Assembly (NCBI GenBank): GCA_013216135.1
Contig: JABSOS010000001.1
Span: 1-64,000, forward strand
Origin: Candidatus Caenarcanales bacterium
GTDB lineage: Bacteria; Cyanobacteriota; Vampirovibrionia; LMEP-6097
DNA length: 64,000 bases
Reading direction: 5' to 3'
The stretch's first letter is position 1. Each line of letters opens with the position of its first letter. Positions 1 to 9,043 of this stretch are shown in pieces. The notes beneath the pieces are model-generated. The model saw only the letters and a list, made by a program, of their open reading frames with translations, did no database searches and was not told where the DNA came from. The position numbers and the translations under genes were made by a program.

Positions 1-27
1 AGCTTATATTTTGATAATTTACTGTAT

Positions 28-684
28 TTAAGCATATTCCAGACTAGTTAGATTTATTTTAACTGGTCTAGAGCCTTCTTTTTTATCTATTTCTGGAGAA
101 TATAAAGAACTGAACTTCAAAACATTATTAGTTTCACCAGGGTCAGTTCCCTCAATATCAATGGATTTCACTGCAAATTCATAACAATTGGTTCTATTTT
201 TAGTTTGTTCATTAATAATCTTTTCTCTTGTAACCTTAGCATCTTCAAAAGTGGAGAAAGAGTAAACCTGCTCTTCTCCTTTGTCATTAAATCGTGCAAA
301 TAATGCATTTCCATATAATTTTTCTGCTTGTTTATAATCTTTAACAATCTGATCTTTATTAATTATTACAGGAAAACCATGTTTATCTTCACCAAATTGT
401 TCTTTTACTACAGGAAATATCTCTATTTCATGAGTTTTTCTATTTAAACCTATTAAAAAATTATATTTATCACTAGAAAAATTTTTACAATCTAAACTTT
501 CTGTATTCTCTATACCTCCAATAGCAGGCGCATTATATTTACATAACTCCACGCCATCACTTCTTGACTTTTCTGGATCATTTATCAATAGTTTTTCATG
601 ATCAGCAGTTGAAGCAGTCATAGTGAAAACAAGTGGAATAGTACCTAGTTTTAATAAAGTGTTTTTCAAAGGCACAACGCTCAA
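28..684 (-). CDS. hypothetical exported protein
   Basis: Protein of about 218 residues that I do not recognise. The N-terminus has a basic residue pair followed by a hydrophobic stretch (residues 7-24, ending near TMTAST-ADHE), which looks like a signal peptide, so the mature protein is probably periplasmic or surface-exposed. The rest is mixed, polar and lysine-rich with two cysteines near residue 60 and one near 163. The longest frame begins with TTG at 684. A GTG three codons later and another TTG two codons after that are equally possible starts, so the exact N-terminus is uncertain. It is divergent from the DUF4149 gene at 755 with a 70-bp gap. No operon partner is visible. Confidence 0.6.
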   Translation of the reverse strand: MSVVPLKNTLLKLGTIPLVFTMTASTADHEKLLINDPEKSRSDGVELCKYNAPAIGGIENTESLDCKNFSSDKYNFLIGLNRKTHEIEIFPVVKEQFGEDKHGFPVIINKDQIVKDYKQAEKLYGNALFARFNDKGEEQVYSFSTFEDAKVTREKIINEQTKNRTNCYEFAVKSIDIEGTDPGETNNVLKFSSLYSPEIDKKEGSRPVKINLTSLEYA

Positions 685-754
685 GATAACACGCTATTTT
701 AGAATAGTAGGTCAATAGTCAATCGCACTTTTTCCTGCCATAATAATATAGAAC

Positions 755-1204
755 ATGCAAATTATTTCCTACATCCTTAATTTCTTCAAATTAAGCTCAC
801 TTATAGTAGTAATCGGCTCCACTATAACTTTAGGTGCACTAATGGCACCAGTTATCTTCAAAGTCCTCGAACGAAGCGAAGCTGCTAAATTAATGGTAGA
901 TATTTTTGCACGCTATGACGCCTGGCTTAATATCGCTGTAATTATTCTTTTAGTCTCTTACAGCATAGACTTAATCTTTATCCAAAGACTTAACTGGGGA
1001 ATTCCTCAAATTATTACAGCCCTTGGCGTAGTATTAATCTCAGTTCTCAGCTTTTATCTAATCTATACTCTTAGCCCCGAAATTCACGAAGCTTTCAACA
1101 ATCAAGCCAAAAACTTTAGAGAACTACATAACACTAGTGAGAAAATTCATAAATTTAACTTCTTACTTGGGATTATTGTTTTAGTTTGTAGTTTTGTAAT
1201 ATAG
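755..1204 (+). CDS. DUF4149-like integral membrane protein
   Basis: A 149-residue protein with four predicted membrane helices (about residues 8-35, 55-75, 82-106 and 131-149). The first helix contains a small-residue GSTITLGALMAPVIF stretch typical of the DUF4149/TMEM205-like family. The family has no established biochemical role. The start ATG at 755 has no Shine-Dalgarno sequence, and an AT-rich TAATAATAT lies only about 10 bp upstream, so the message may have a very short leader. The protein ends at a hydrophobic C-terminus immediately before the stop. It is transcribed alone: the left neighbour diverges and the right neighbour converges. Confidence 0.75.
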   Translation: MQIISYILNFFKLSSLIVVIGSTITLGALMAPVIFKVLERSEAAKLMVDIFARYDAWLNIAVIILLVSYSIDLIFIQRLNWGIPQIITALGVVLISVLSFYLIYTLSPEIHEAFNNQAKNFRELHNTSEKIHKFNFLLGIIVLVCSFVI

Positions 1205-1223
1205 TAGTTCCCATTGACTTGTA

Positions 1224-2090
1224 TTAGTTAGATTTAGTTTCCATAGACCATTCTTCTCTTTCTTCATTGGTCATATTATGAATCTCATCAAAAGGTGCTG
1301 CCTGTAGGGTAAACCAATAAAAATTTTCATCAAAGCCAATATCTTTAAAATAATCAAGATATTGTTGATGACTTTTATGATCTTCTGGTAAATCCCCACC
1401 TTCTAATTTTCCATCAGAGGTTTGCCAAGAGTGAACTCCAACAAGACTATTATCAGCTAGGCTTCTTGTAGAACCTGCAAGGAAAAAATCAACAGCCCCG
1501 GATGCAATCATCCCATTTTCAGGAACACAAGTTGATATCTTTGCTCTATGAATTAACCTTGCTGCTATTAGATTTGCATCATCATTCTTAGAACCAGGCA
1601 TAAAAGCCATAACAATAGTCTTCAATTCTGGATTATTCTTAATTAACCTGATAACTTGCCTTACTATTGATCCTGTTATTAAACCATTTGCTATGGCTAT
1701 ATCACCTTGAATATCAAAACTGAGACGCTTTTGATTTGGAGTTATATCAAATATATCAAAACTATCATTACAATCGATCTGAACCTGCTCATAGCTTGGT
1801 ACTTCTCTAAAATATGCCCCTAATAAACAATTTTGTATACTCTCTATTGACTCTTTTAAATCTTCCTTACTGAGTAATTTTTTGTATTGTCTTTTTTGAA
1901 GTTTTGTCGCCTTTCTTAGAGAAAATTTAATATTCGTATCATTCACAGATCTAGTTAAAAAATGTTGTTGGGCTCCATAATTGCAGTAAAAATCAGTATT
2001 CTCTATCTTGACTGGAGTATGATCATCAGCATTAACTTCAGATGAGATAATTAATGATAGAAAAACTAATAGAAAAATACGCATGAACAT
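1224..2090 (-). CDS. ClpP/crotonase-fold periplasmic protein (COG3904-like)
   Basis: 288 residues with a clear signal peptide (residues 1-21, cleavage near EVNA-DD). From about residue 125 the sequence follows the ClpP/crotonase fold: FDIQGDIA strand, a helix with VRQVIRLIKNN, TIVMAFMPGS, then the segment MIASGAVDFFLAG, whose serine sits where the ClpP-class nucleophile is found, followed by SLVGVHSW, the position that holds the active-site histidine in this family. This matches the predicted periplasmic proteins grouped with COG3904. Proteolytic activity is inferred from the fold, not shown. A second ATG lies two codons downstream of the first. The gene stands alone, divergent from the gene at 2196. 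Confidence 0.65.
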   Translation of the reverse strand: MFMRIFLLVFLSLIISSEVNADDHTPVKIENTDFYCNYGAQQHFLTRSVNDTNIKFSLRKATKLQKRQYKKLLSKEDLKESIESIQNCLLGAYFREVPSYEQVQIDCNDSFDIFDITPNQKRLSFDIQGDIAIANGLITGSIVRQVIRLIKNNPELKTIVMAFMPGSKNDDANLIAARLIHRAKISTCVPENGMIASGAVDFFLAGSTRSLADNSLVGVHSWQTSDGKLEGGDLPEDHKSHQQYLDYFKDIGFDENFYWFTLQAAPFDEIHNMTNEEREEWSMETKSN

Positions 2091-2195
2091 ATTCAGCTAA
2101 TTGTAGAGTATATTTTACCTGGGAAAGCTAAAATTACAAAAACACGAATTTTTTTCTTAGTACTTTTGGATTATATTGATTTAATCACTGATAAA

Positions 2196-3758
2196 ATGAT
2201 AGCCATGCTTCGATTGCTCGCATTTCTTTTCATAATATTTAATACATTAAGTGTAAATGCAATCACGATCCCGCAAAGTATTAAGCAAAAGATGTTTACA
2301 TTTGAGCCTGGTGGGCACTTTAGATTCGATGGGATCTATCAAAAGGGAACTAAAAGTTGGCTATTACTCTACAAAGATTTAGAAACTAATAAAAATGAAG
2401 AACCTGAAATTTTAGAACTTAAAGTATCAGAAGAAAAAACTACAGCTGAAGCTGTAGAGAAAGAAGATTTAATTGATAAAGAAAATCAAGATTATTTATT
2501 CTATGGAGCAGATAAAGCATTTTTATACACTCCTATTAAAGAAAACACTATTAAAAGCTTTAAACAATTCAATTCAGAATTTCAAAAAGAAGTTTTAAGC
2601 TTCACTATCAGTCCAGAATTTCTTATCCCTGCTGGCTTTAGTGTAACTAGAGACTTAGCATCTATCTCCGGAGAATTACCTATCCAGTTCAGAACAATAG
2701 AACTAGCAACAGATAAAGAAGATATATTTCGAAAGTTAATTAAACAACAGGAAGCTAATCATTTAAATTTCTTAGCCTTCTCTGATAAAGATAAACACTT
2801 TCATCTTTACACCTTAAACAAAAAAGAGAAAACAGTCACAGACAAAGATTTAGGGAGTTTACTGAAAAATGACTCAGAAAAATTCTTTTGGCTTAACCAT
2901 ATTAAAAAAGATAAAGACAAAGTCTATATCTCAGATTATAGTTCTGGAAAGATTTACAAAATAAAAGTAAAAGAACTATTAGAGAAAGATGCCGAGGATC
3001 TTGATTTAGAAGTCCTTGCAGATTTAAGCCCTATTCTAGAAAGAAATGGCTTACTTGACTTTGATATTGAGCATAATAACCTTTATTTTTTAAGCCAGAA
3101 AAATTCTAGATTTTTCTCAGTGAATCTTAAGAACAACAAAATAATAAAAAGCTTGAAACTTCCTCAACTAATCACAGAAATGGAAGAATTTGATTATTTA
3201 AGCGATGAATCTAAAAACCTAGTGGTTAACTCTAGAGGTACTAATGAATTAAACTTCGTTAACACCGCCAATTACCAAATTACTCACTCTATAAACTATA
3301 AACAGAAAAACTCAGCAAACTTCATCCACGACTTTGAAATGAATAAAGATGTTTTACTGACAGCAAGTGAGATTCACCACTATAATGGCAATATTGATGG
3401 TAAAGTTCTTATCTACAGCTCAGTCAGTAAAACCTTAGATAAAGAAATAACTTTAGACTTTATCCCTAAGAAAATTTTATTTTTAGACAATGATAAATCA
3501 GCATTAGTTCTAGGTGACAATGATGAAAAAAGTTACCTTGCTGAAATAAACCTTGTAAAAACTGAGCTTAGCTCAGTAAAAGAACTTGATATGGACCTAT
3601 ATCAAAGTGAAGATATGCTTCTTATCAACCAAGAAAAACTTCTCGTTATAGCAGGGAAACTAAGTCCAGTGCTAGTTTTCTTAGATACAAAGAATCTAGA
3701 AGCTATTAAAAAAATTGAAACTAAGTATTCTTACAATACAATAGTGCACCTAGATTAA
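2196..3758 (+). CDS. hypothetical exported beta-propeller-like protein
   Basis: About 520 residues, not recognised. The frame is open from a TTG at 2166, but the signal peptide MLRLLAFLFIIFNTLSVNA begins at the ATG at 2205. I chose the ATG at 2196 and regard 2205 as equally likely. The mature protein is rich in short beta-strand-like motifs of the kind 'YFLSQKNSRFFSVNL' and 'NLVVNSRGTNELNFVN', spaced about 45 residues apart, suggestive of a seven-bladed propeller, but no catalytic motif is visible. It ends 10 bp before hemW and is probably co-transcribed with it. A role in the periplasm or outer surface is inference from the signal peptide. Confidence 0.6.
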   Translation: MIAMLRLLAFLFIIFNTLSVNAITIPQSIKQKMFTFEPGGHFRFDGIYQKGTKSWLLLYKDLETNKNEEPEILELKVSEEKTTAEAVEKEDLIDKENQDYLFYGADKAFLYTPIKENTIKSFKQFNSEFQKEVLSFTISPEFLIPAGFSVTRDLASISGELPIQFRTIELATDKEDIFRKLIKQQEANHLNFLAFSDKDKHFHLYTLNKKEKTVTDKDLGSLLKNDSEKFFWLNHIKKDKDKVYISDYSSGKIYKIKVKELLEKDAEDLDLEVLADLSPILERNGLLDFDIEHNNLYFLSQKNSRFFSVNLKNNKIIKSLKLPQLITEMEEFDYLSDESKNLVVNSRGTNELNFVNTANYQITHSINYKQKNSANFIHDFEMNKDVLLTASEIHHYNGNIDGKVLIYSSVSKTLDKEITLDFIPKKILFLDNDKSALVLGDNDEKSYLAEINLVKTELSSVKELDMDLYQSEDMLLINQEKLLVIAGKLSPVLVFLDTKNLEAIKKIETKYSYNTIVHLD

Positions 3759-3768
3759 CTTTCCATCA

Positions 3769-4923
3769 ATGTCTCAATACCCTCAAAGTATTTATATTCA
3801 CCTGCCATTTTGTAAAACAAAATGCCCTTACTGTGACTTCGCTTCTTTTACTGAAAAGAATAAAGATATTCAAAGCCAATATTTAGATGCTCTAGCAAAT
3901 GAAATCACAAGTTTTTTTCAAACCCACAAAATAGATAAAGACGAAACACTTATCAAAACTATATTCTTTGGTGGTGGTACACCAAGTATTCACTCTGGTG
4001 AAGAGATTGCAAATATAATCAAACGACTACAAAGTCATACAATCTTCGATAATGAAATAGAAATAACGATGGAAGCTAATCCTGGAACCATAAACTTAGA
4101 TAAGCTCTATGAATTTAAAGTTGCTGGAATAAATCGTTTAAGTATAGGTACTCAAACATTTAACCAAAAACTTTTAGATAAACTAGCCCGCGGGCACACC
4201 GTAGAAGATACCTTTGAAATCATAGAATTAATAAAGAAGGTAAATTTCAAATCCTGGAGCTTTGATTTAATCTATGGACTCCCTAAACAGACTCTAGAAG
4301 ACCTAGAAGATACTTTAGATTTAGCTATCAAGCAAGGAAGCCCACACATCTCAGCTTACGCTTTAAGTATAGAAACAAATACACCATTTGGAGACATCTA
4401 TAAAAATTCTTACCACCCAGAGCTTGCTCAGGAAACTGAACTTGCAGAAATGTATAAACTACTAGATGAGAAACTTACTAATAATAATTTTGAAAGATAT
4501 GAAGTGAGCAACTGGGCTCAAACTAAGCACGAATGCAAGCATAATTTAACCTATTGGCGAGCAGAAGAATACTTTGCCTTCGGTTTAAGTGCTCACGGCT
4601 ACTTCAAATCTCACAGATTTGCAAATACTAGAGAGCTCCAAAAATATATGGACATCTACTCAGACAAAATCACTTTAAGCTCCGATAAATATGATACCTA
4701 CACAAAAATAAAGGAAGCCGAACAACTAGAAGAAGAAATCCTCTTAAAACTCAGATTAAAGGAAGGCTTATACCTAAGCCCACAAATCAAAGAAAAACTA
4801 AATCAAGAAAAACTAAACTATTATCAATCTCAAGATTATCTTGAAGCTAATAATAAACACATCAAATTAAAAGATAAAGCATTCTTCGTAAGCAATCACA
4901 TAATCGCAGATTTATTAAGCTGA
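3769..4923 (+). CDS. hemW: radical SAM heme chaperone HemW
   Basis: 384 residues. The radical-SAM cluster motif is at the N-terminus: C15, C19 and C22 in FCKTKCPYCDF. It is followed by FFGGGTPS (SAM-binding glycine motif) near residue 67, EANPGT near 102, GINRLSIGTQTF near 120 and DLIYGLPKQT near 168, all typical of the HemN/HemW family. The length (about 380, compared with about 455 for HemN) and the lack of the N-terminal HemN extension favour HemW, the heme-insertion chaperone, over the oxygen-independent coproporphyrinogen III dehydrogenase. The C-terminal winged-helix-like part (EEEILLKLRLKEGL) is present. There is no Shine-Dalgarno before the ATG, which lies 10 bp after the upstream gene. 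Confidence 0.88.
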   Translation: MSQYPQSIYIHLPFCKTKCPYCDFASFTEKNKDIQSQYLDALANEITSFFQTHKIDKDETLIKTIFFGGGTPSIHSGEEIANIIKRLQSHTIFDNEIEITMEANPGTINLDKLYEFKVAGINRLSIGTQTFNQKLLDKLARGHTVEDTFEIIELIKKVNFKSWSFDLIYGLPKQTLEDLEDTLDLAIKQGSPHISAYALSIETNTPFGDIYKNSYHPELAQETELAEMYKLLDEKLTNNNFERYEVSNWAQTKHECKHNLTYWRAEEYFAFGLSAHGYFKSHRFANTRELQKYMDIYSDKITLSSDKYDTYTKIKEAEQLEEEILLKLRLKEGLYLSPQIKEKLNQEKLNYYQSQDYLEANNKHIKLKDKAFFVSNHIIADLLS

Positions 4924-4978
4924 GGATCCACTAAAAGGTCGGTTTTTCAACATCCCCTGTAAGTTGGTGGATTAATTA

Positions 4979-5118
4979 TACACTTTTCACAAAAAAGTAG
5001 AGACTAGAATGAAGATGCTAATGATAGATTTGTTGCGAGCCTAGGGACCCGCTTGCGGGGCGCAGCAACAGGTCTATCATTAGCATCTTCATTCCTACCT
5101 TTATCTTGAAAAAGTGTA
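4979..5118. repeat. 140-nt near-perfect long hairpin, MITE-like
   Basis: The hemW-AsmA intergenic region is almost entirely one inverted repeat. The core arms, 5007-5028 and 5073-5094, are 22-bp perfect reverse complements. Inside them TGTTGC (5031-5036) pairs with GCAACA (5065-5070), and the tip is CCCGC-TT-GCGGG (5048-5059), strikingly GC-rich for this genome. The outermost arms TACACTTTT (4979-4987) and AAAAGTGTA (5110-5118) also pair, and both ends carry a TA dinucleotide. This layout fits a miniature inverted-repeat element inserted at TA, or a very stable structured RNA in the leader of the gene at 5143. I see no second copy in the window, so mobility cannot be shown. Confidence 0.7.
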
Positions 5119-5142
5119 AAATATAGATAGGTTTTTTGATTT

Positions 5143-8100
5143 TTGTTAAAAAAACTACTAATTTTTTTAAGTTTTATCTTAGCTGGCGTCCTTCTGCTCT
5201 CTGGCTTTGCATATGTTTATATAAAAAATAATGATGTTTCTAAACAATTAAAAACTTTTGTTTTAAATCAAATCAATAACCAATTAGAAGGTGAACTTGA
5301 ACTTGATGATTTTGCTATTGATTTTCTTGATGGGAAAGTGATTTTAGAAGCAGAGGATTTAAAATTAAAAGATAAAGAAGAGAAGTTAGTTTGTGAATTA
5401 GATCAATTCATCTCAAAGTTTAATCCAGCAAGCCTTTTAAAGCTAAAACTTCACCTTGATAGTCTTGAAGCTACGGCACTCGAATTAGATTTGATTCGTG
5501 ATTTAAGTGGTGAATGGAATATCAATAAGATTCTCAAGCAAAAAGAGAAAAAAACAAATTTCTTAAGCCTTGATTATTTAAATATTGATCAAATTAATAT
5601 TAGTGTTGAAGATCAAATCCAAGAGCATAAAATTAAATATCAAGACCTTCAATTCAAACTTCAAAAAGAAAAGAAAAAAGACAGATTCATGGTAAACCTC
5701 TGTCCAATTGATTCTATAGATAAAAATTTAGATGGCATAGATAAAAATAATCAAGAAAGTCAAATCATTTTAAATGGTCTAATTAACTTTAAAGAAAACT
5801 TCTATAAAGATGAAGACTTTTACTTAAACACTGAATTTAATAAGCTTGCTATGTCTAATATTGAATTTCTCTTAGCAGCTTTTCTCAGCCAAGAAGATTT
5901 CAATTTAATCACTGAAAAAATAAAAGAACTTAATGCAGAGAACACTCTATTTAATGGGGAAATAAAAGTAAACCGAGAGGAAGAGCATCTTAGAATTCAT
6001 ATAAATCAAGTTTTAGAACGCTTTGCCAACGCCAAAGAAACTAAAATCAACAGTAACCTTACTCTAGCAGAAGATATTAAAATAAATAATTTAAACTTAT
6101 CCTTTGATAACGAACAGCTAAATTTATCTGGTGATATTAAAGAATGGCAAAATAAACATAGAGTCATTGACCTTAACCTCATTCTTGAAAACACTGATCT
6201 TGATAGATTAATTAATGCAAAATTAATTTTCTTAAAAAGCAAAGCTGCAAAAAGCTTTTTAAAAAAATTATCTGTACTGAGTAACAATAAACTTATCTCA
6301 GGAAAAGCAAAATTTAAAATCAATGATGAAGAAACTGATATCGAAGCCAAAGTTCCTCTCAGTCAGCACTCAAGACTATCTGGAAAGTCAGAGGAAAAAG
6401 TGTTAAGCGCACATCTTAATATTAATAAAGAACTCATAAAACTAATAAACCTGAATATTCCTTATAAACATACAGAAATGAATATTGAAGGGGATTACAA
6501 TAAAGAATCAGAGAATTATAATTTCAAAATTTTCACAAAAGACTTTCCTATAGGAAAGATGAAAGTCCTTCTCTCTGATCTAGAAAATGATCCTAGGTAT
6601 AGTACTTATCTAAAAGACACACTTATAAAGGGTTATACCAGCCTTGATTTACATATCAGTAACAATGAACTTAAGGGAACTTGCAAAATAGCAAATGGAA
6701 ACTATAAAGGTCTAAATTTCCCAATTAGCATTGATAAACTGAATGCAGATCTAGTGGTAAATAACAGGCACTATCAAGTAAAAAAATTAAATGGATTTAT
6801 TGATAAAAAATATTTTTCAGGCGAAGGAGAAATCACCTTAAAGAGTAACGAAAAACCATTAATAAATGCTCTAATCTTAGCGAAAGAATTAAACTTAAAA
6901 AATATCTATGAATCTGGTCTATTAAAATCTTTCCAATTCAAAAACATACTTCCAGAAGAGCTTTCAGGAACCATTTCAGATTTACAAGTAAGTATCAGTA
7001 ATAAAATAAATAAAGATCAATATCAAATAGAAGGTAATTTCCATATTGATGATATCGATTTACTGCTAAAAAAAGATTTGCCTAGAGTTACAGATTTAAA
7101 TGGAGATATCAATCTATCACAAGATCTAATAACGGCAGATTCTTTAAAAGCTAAAGTAAATGAAGCTGAACTTGAATCAGCATTCATTCTAAACAGATCA
7201 TCTCAACTAGAAAAATTCAGTTTAAAAGCCATGAATGCAAAAACTCAAGATGCTTTAAACTTTTTATTCTTAAAGTTCCCAAATCTAAAAGACAAAATCA
7301 GCTCAGGAGCAGGCTTAGCGGATTTAAATTTAAATTATGAACCAGGCAATTTTTCTATAACTACAAATTTCAAAAATTCAGGAGCTAACTTTGATGTCCC
7401 TAAATTTCATCAATATGTTCAAAGTCTCAATGGTGAAGTAAGTTATGCAAATAAAACTATAGGCTTCAAAGACTTAAAAGTTAAAATTGCAGGTAGTGAA
7501 ACGAATGTAAATGGAAGTCTTGAAAATACTATTAAGAATGGTTTTGATCCATTGATAAATTTAAACTTGGATGGCTACTTAAATAGCAAATTCCTAAAAT
7601 CATATATTCCAGAAAGCATTCTCGTTTTCTTAAAATTTGATGGAGCACTCAAATCCAAAGTTAATATTACTGGAAATAAGAGCAAAAAAATAATCGATGT
7701 TAAAGCATTCTTTAATGAGTTAGATTCTCTTAAACTATCTACCTGGCTTGATATTGATAAATCAATGATAAGTCGTGGGAGAACAAAAATCATCGCAACT
7801 CCAGACCTTATAGTCTCTGATGATACTAAAGTTGTTTTCCAGACTAGTAAAGAGAATAAAGTTAAACTAAGAGGACGCTATCAAGTCAAGGATTGGAGAG
7901 ACAAAAATAAAATCACTTATGAAATTTTTGTCAAAACTGAAGATGAAAGCCCAGAAAGAAAAAACAAATTACAATTACTTTACCCACACCTAAGTGTATT
8001 ACAACCATTCAATCTAGCCATGAGTGGTGGAACATTCCTCTGTGACACCTATGGTAGTTACATTGATAGATTAAGTTTATGTAAATTTGATTTTGAACCA

Positions 8101-9006
8101 GCAACCTCTCAAAAGTTTGGGATTGGTGATCTTTACAGCGATAAAACTAAAATAGATATGGTTAGCTTAAATGGAAAACCTCTTGAAATGCAGTTCTCCA
8201 TGGATTCTGGAGATTGGAATAAACTACCATACAAGAATACAAGTTTTGACTTAGCCGTAGATGAAACCTACTCACACGTAAAGAATTTAAAAACTGAAAT
8301 CATGCAAGGTAAAGGTGAAGCAGATATTAAATTTAACTATAGAAACTTTGAATCTGAGTTTAATGTTGAAGGTTATGATTTACCTGCTCATGAAATAGCA
8401 GAAAGTGTTTGGACACTAGGAAGTGAAATTCCGGAGGGACTTTTAAATATTAACTTCAAAGGAAAAACTAAAGGAATAATGCCAGATGAGATTTTCTTCA
8501 ACCTAGAAGGTGTTGCTCATGCAAGTTTAGAGAATGGTAAACTCTCTCAACTTAAATCAATGCAGAAAATCTTAACTGCGATCAACACCTTTAAAAGCTT
8601 TGATGTTAACAATGTAATCCAGACATTGATTACCTTAGAAGGTGGTAAATTCAATCACCTCTTCAGCTCACTAACTTACGACCACGGTAAAGTCAGTACT
8701 GATAAAGCTTTACTCAAAGCTTCAAACATCGAACTTTTAGGTAATGGTTATATAGACTATGCTAAAGACTACCAAGATATCGATGGTAAAGGAATGATTC
8801 CTAAATACTCTGAAAGTCTTTTAACTAAGCTCGGGGTAGGTGGAGCAAATTTAGGGAACTTAGCTTCACTCGTCAACCTCAATGTAGGAAAGAAAAAGAA
8901 AGAAAAGAGATTCTTTAAGTTTAAAGCTGCTGCTAAAGCAAGTGATCCAGATGCTGTAGCAAAGTCAATTCGTGACAACTTTATGTGGCTTGAAGAAAAA
9001 AAGTAA
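5143..9006 (+). CDS. large AsmA-like envelope protein
   Basis: 1287 residues. One N-terminal membrane anchor (residues 4-28) is followed by a long beta-rich periplasmic region built of repeated strands such as KVILEAEDLKLKD and LNLSFDNEQLNLSG. A C-terminal AsmA-like section runs from about residue 1040 (GEADIKFNYR, LLNINFKGKTKG, ELLGNGYIDY). The arrangement is that of AsmA/YhdP/TamB-type proteins, which form hydrophobic grooves that move phospholipids between membranes, and it implies an outer membrane. The start is TTG at 5143, giving a good anchor sequence, with AGATAGG at 5125-5131 as a weak ribosome site. The last 20 residues are charged. It lies right after the long hairpin and converges on tyrS. 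Confidence 0.75.
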   Translation: MLKKLLIFLSFILAGVLLLSGFAYVYIKNNDVSKQLKTFVLNQINNQLEGELELDDFAIDFLDGKVILEAEDLKLKDKEEKLVCELDQFISKFNPASLLKLKLHLDSLEATALELDLIRDLSGEWNINKILKQKEKKTNFLSLDYLNIDQINISVEDQIQEHKIKYQDLQFKLQKEKKKDRFMVNLCPIDSIDKNLDGIDKNNQESQIILNGLINFKENFYKDEDFYLNTEFNKLAMSNIEFLLAAFLSQEDFNLITEKIKELNAENTLFNGEIKVNREEEHLRIHINQVLERFANAKETKINSNLTLAEDIKINNLNLSFDNEQLNLSGDIKEWQNKHRVIDLNLILENTDLDRLINAKLIFLKSKAAKSFLKKLSVLSNNKLISGKAKFKINDEETDIEAKVPLSQHSRLSGKSEEKVLSAHLNINKELIKLINLNIPYKHTEMNIEGDYNKESENYNFKIFTKDFPIGKMKVLLSDLENDPRYSTYLKDTLIKGYTSLDLHISNNELKGTCKIANGNYKGLNFPISIDKLNADLVVNNRHYQVKKLNGFIDKKYFSGEGEITLKSNEKPLINALILAKELNLKNIYESGLLKSFQFKNILPEELSGTISDLQVSISNKINKDQYQIEGNFHIDDIDLLLKKDLPRVTDLNGDINLSQDLITADSLKAKVNEAELESAFILNRSSQLEKFSLKAMNAKTQDALNFLFLKFPNLKDKISSGAGLADLNLNYEPGNFSITTNFKNSGANFDVPKFHQYVQSLNGEVSYANKTIGFKDLKVKIAGSETNVNGSLENTIKNGFDPLINLNLDGYLNSKFLKSYIPESILVFLKFDGALKSKVNITGNKSKKIIDVKAFFNELDSLKLSTWLDIDKSMISRGRTKIIATPDLIVSDDTKVVFQTSKENKVKLRGRYQVKDWRDKNKITYEIFVKTEDESPERKNKLQLLYPHLSVLQPFNLAMSGGTFLCDTYGSYIDRLSLCKFDFEPATSQKFGIGDLYSDKTKIDMVSLNGKPLEMQFSMDSGDWNKLPYKNTSFDLAVDETYSHVKNLKTEIMQGKGEADIKFNYRNFESEFNVEGYDLPAHEIAESVWTLGSEIPEGLLNINFKGKTKGIMPDEIFFNLEGVAHASLENGKLSQLKSMQKILTAINTFKSFDVNNVIQTLITLEGGKFNHLFSSLTYDHGKVSTDKALLKASNIELLGNGYIDYAKDYQDIDGKGMIPKYSESLLTKLGVGGANLGNLASLVNLNVGKKKKEKRFFKFKAAAKASDPDAVAKSIRDNFMWLEEKK

Positions 9007-9043
9007 ACTAAAGAAAAAAGTAAATTTAGAAGATGTTTACTTT
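9000..9043. terminator. possible bidirectional terminator between AsmA-like gene and tyrS
   Basis: AAAGTAAAC (9000-9008) and GTTTACTTT (9035-9043) are perfect 9-bp inverted repeats that embrace the 35-bp gap between two convergent genes and include parts of both stop regions. The loop of 26 nt is AT-rich. The stem is weak (few GC pairs) and there is no long T run, so termination is only a suggestion from position and symmetry. Confidence 0.3.

Noticed and set aside
4925-4972. Second short inverted repeat (ATCCAC at 4926-4931 and GTGGAT at 4967-4972) after hemW as an IS end
   Set aside because: Only 6-bp arms with a 35-bp loop, and no transposase or target duplication; likely chance.
6006-6350. 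Minus-strand frame inside the AsmA-like gene
   Set aside because: Antisense to a continuous long gene with strong family features; no promoter or ribosome site.
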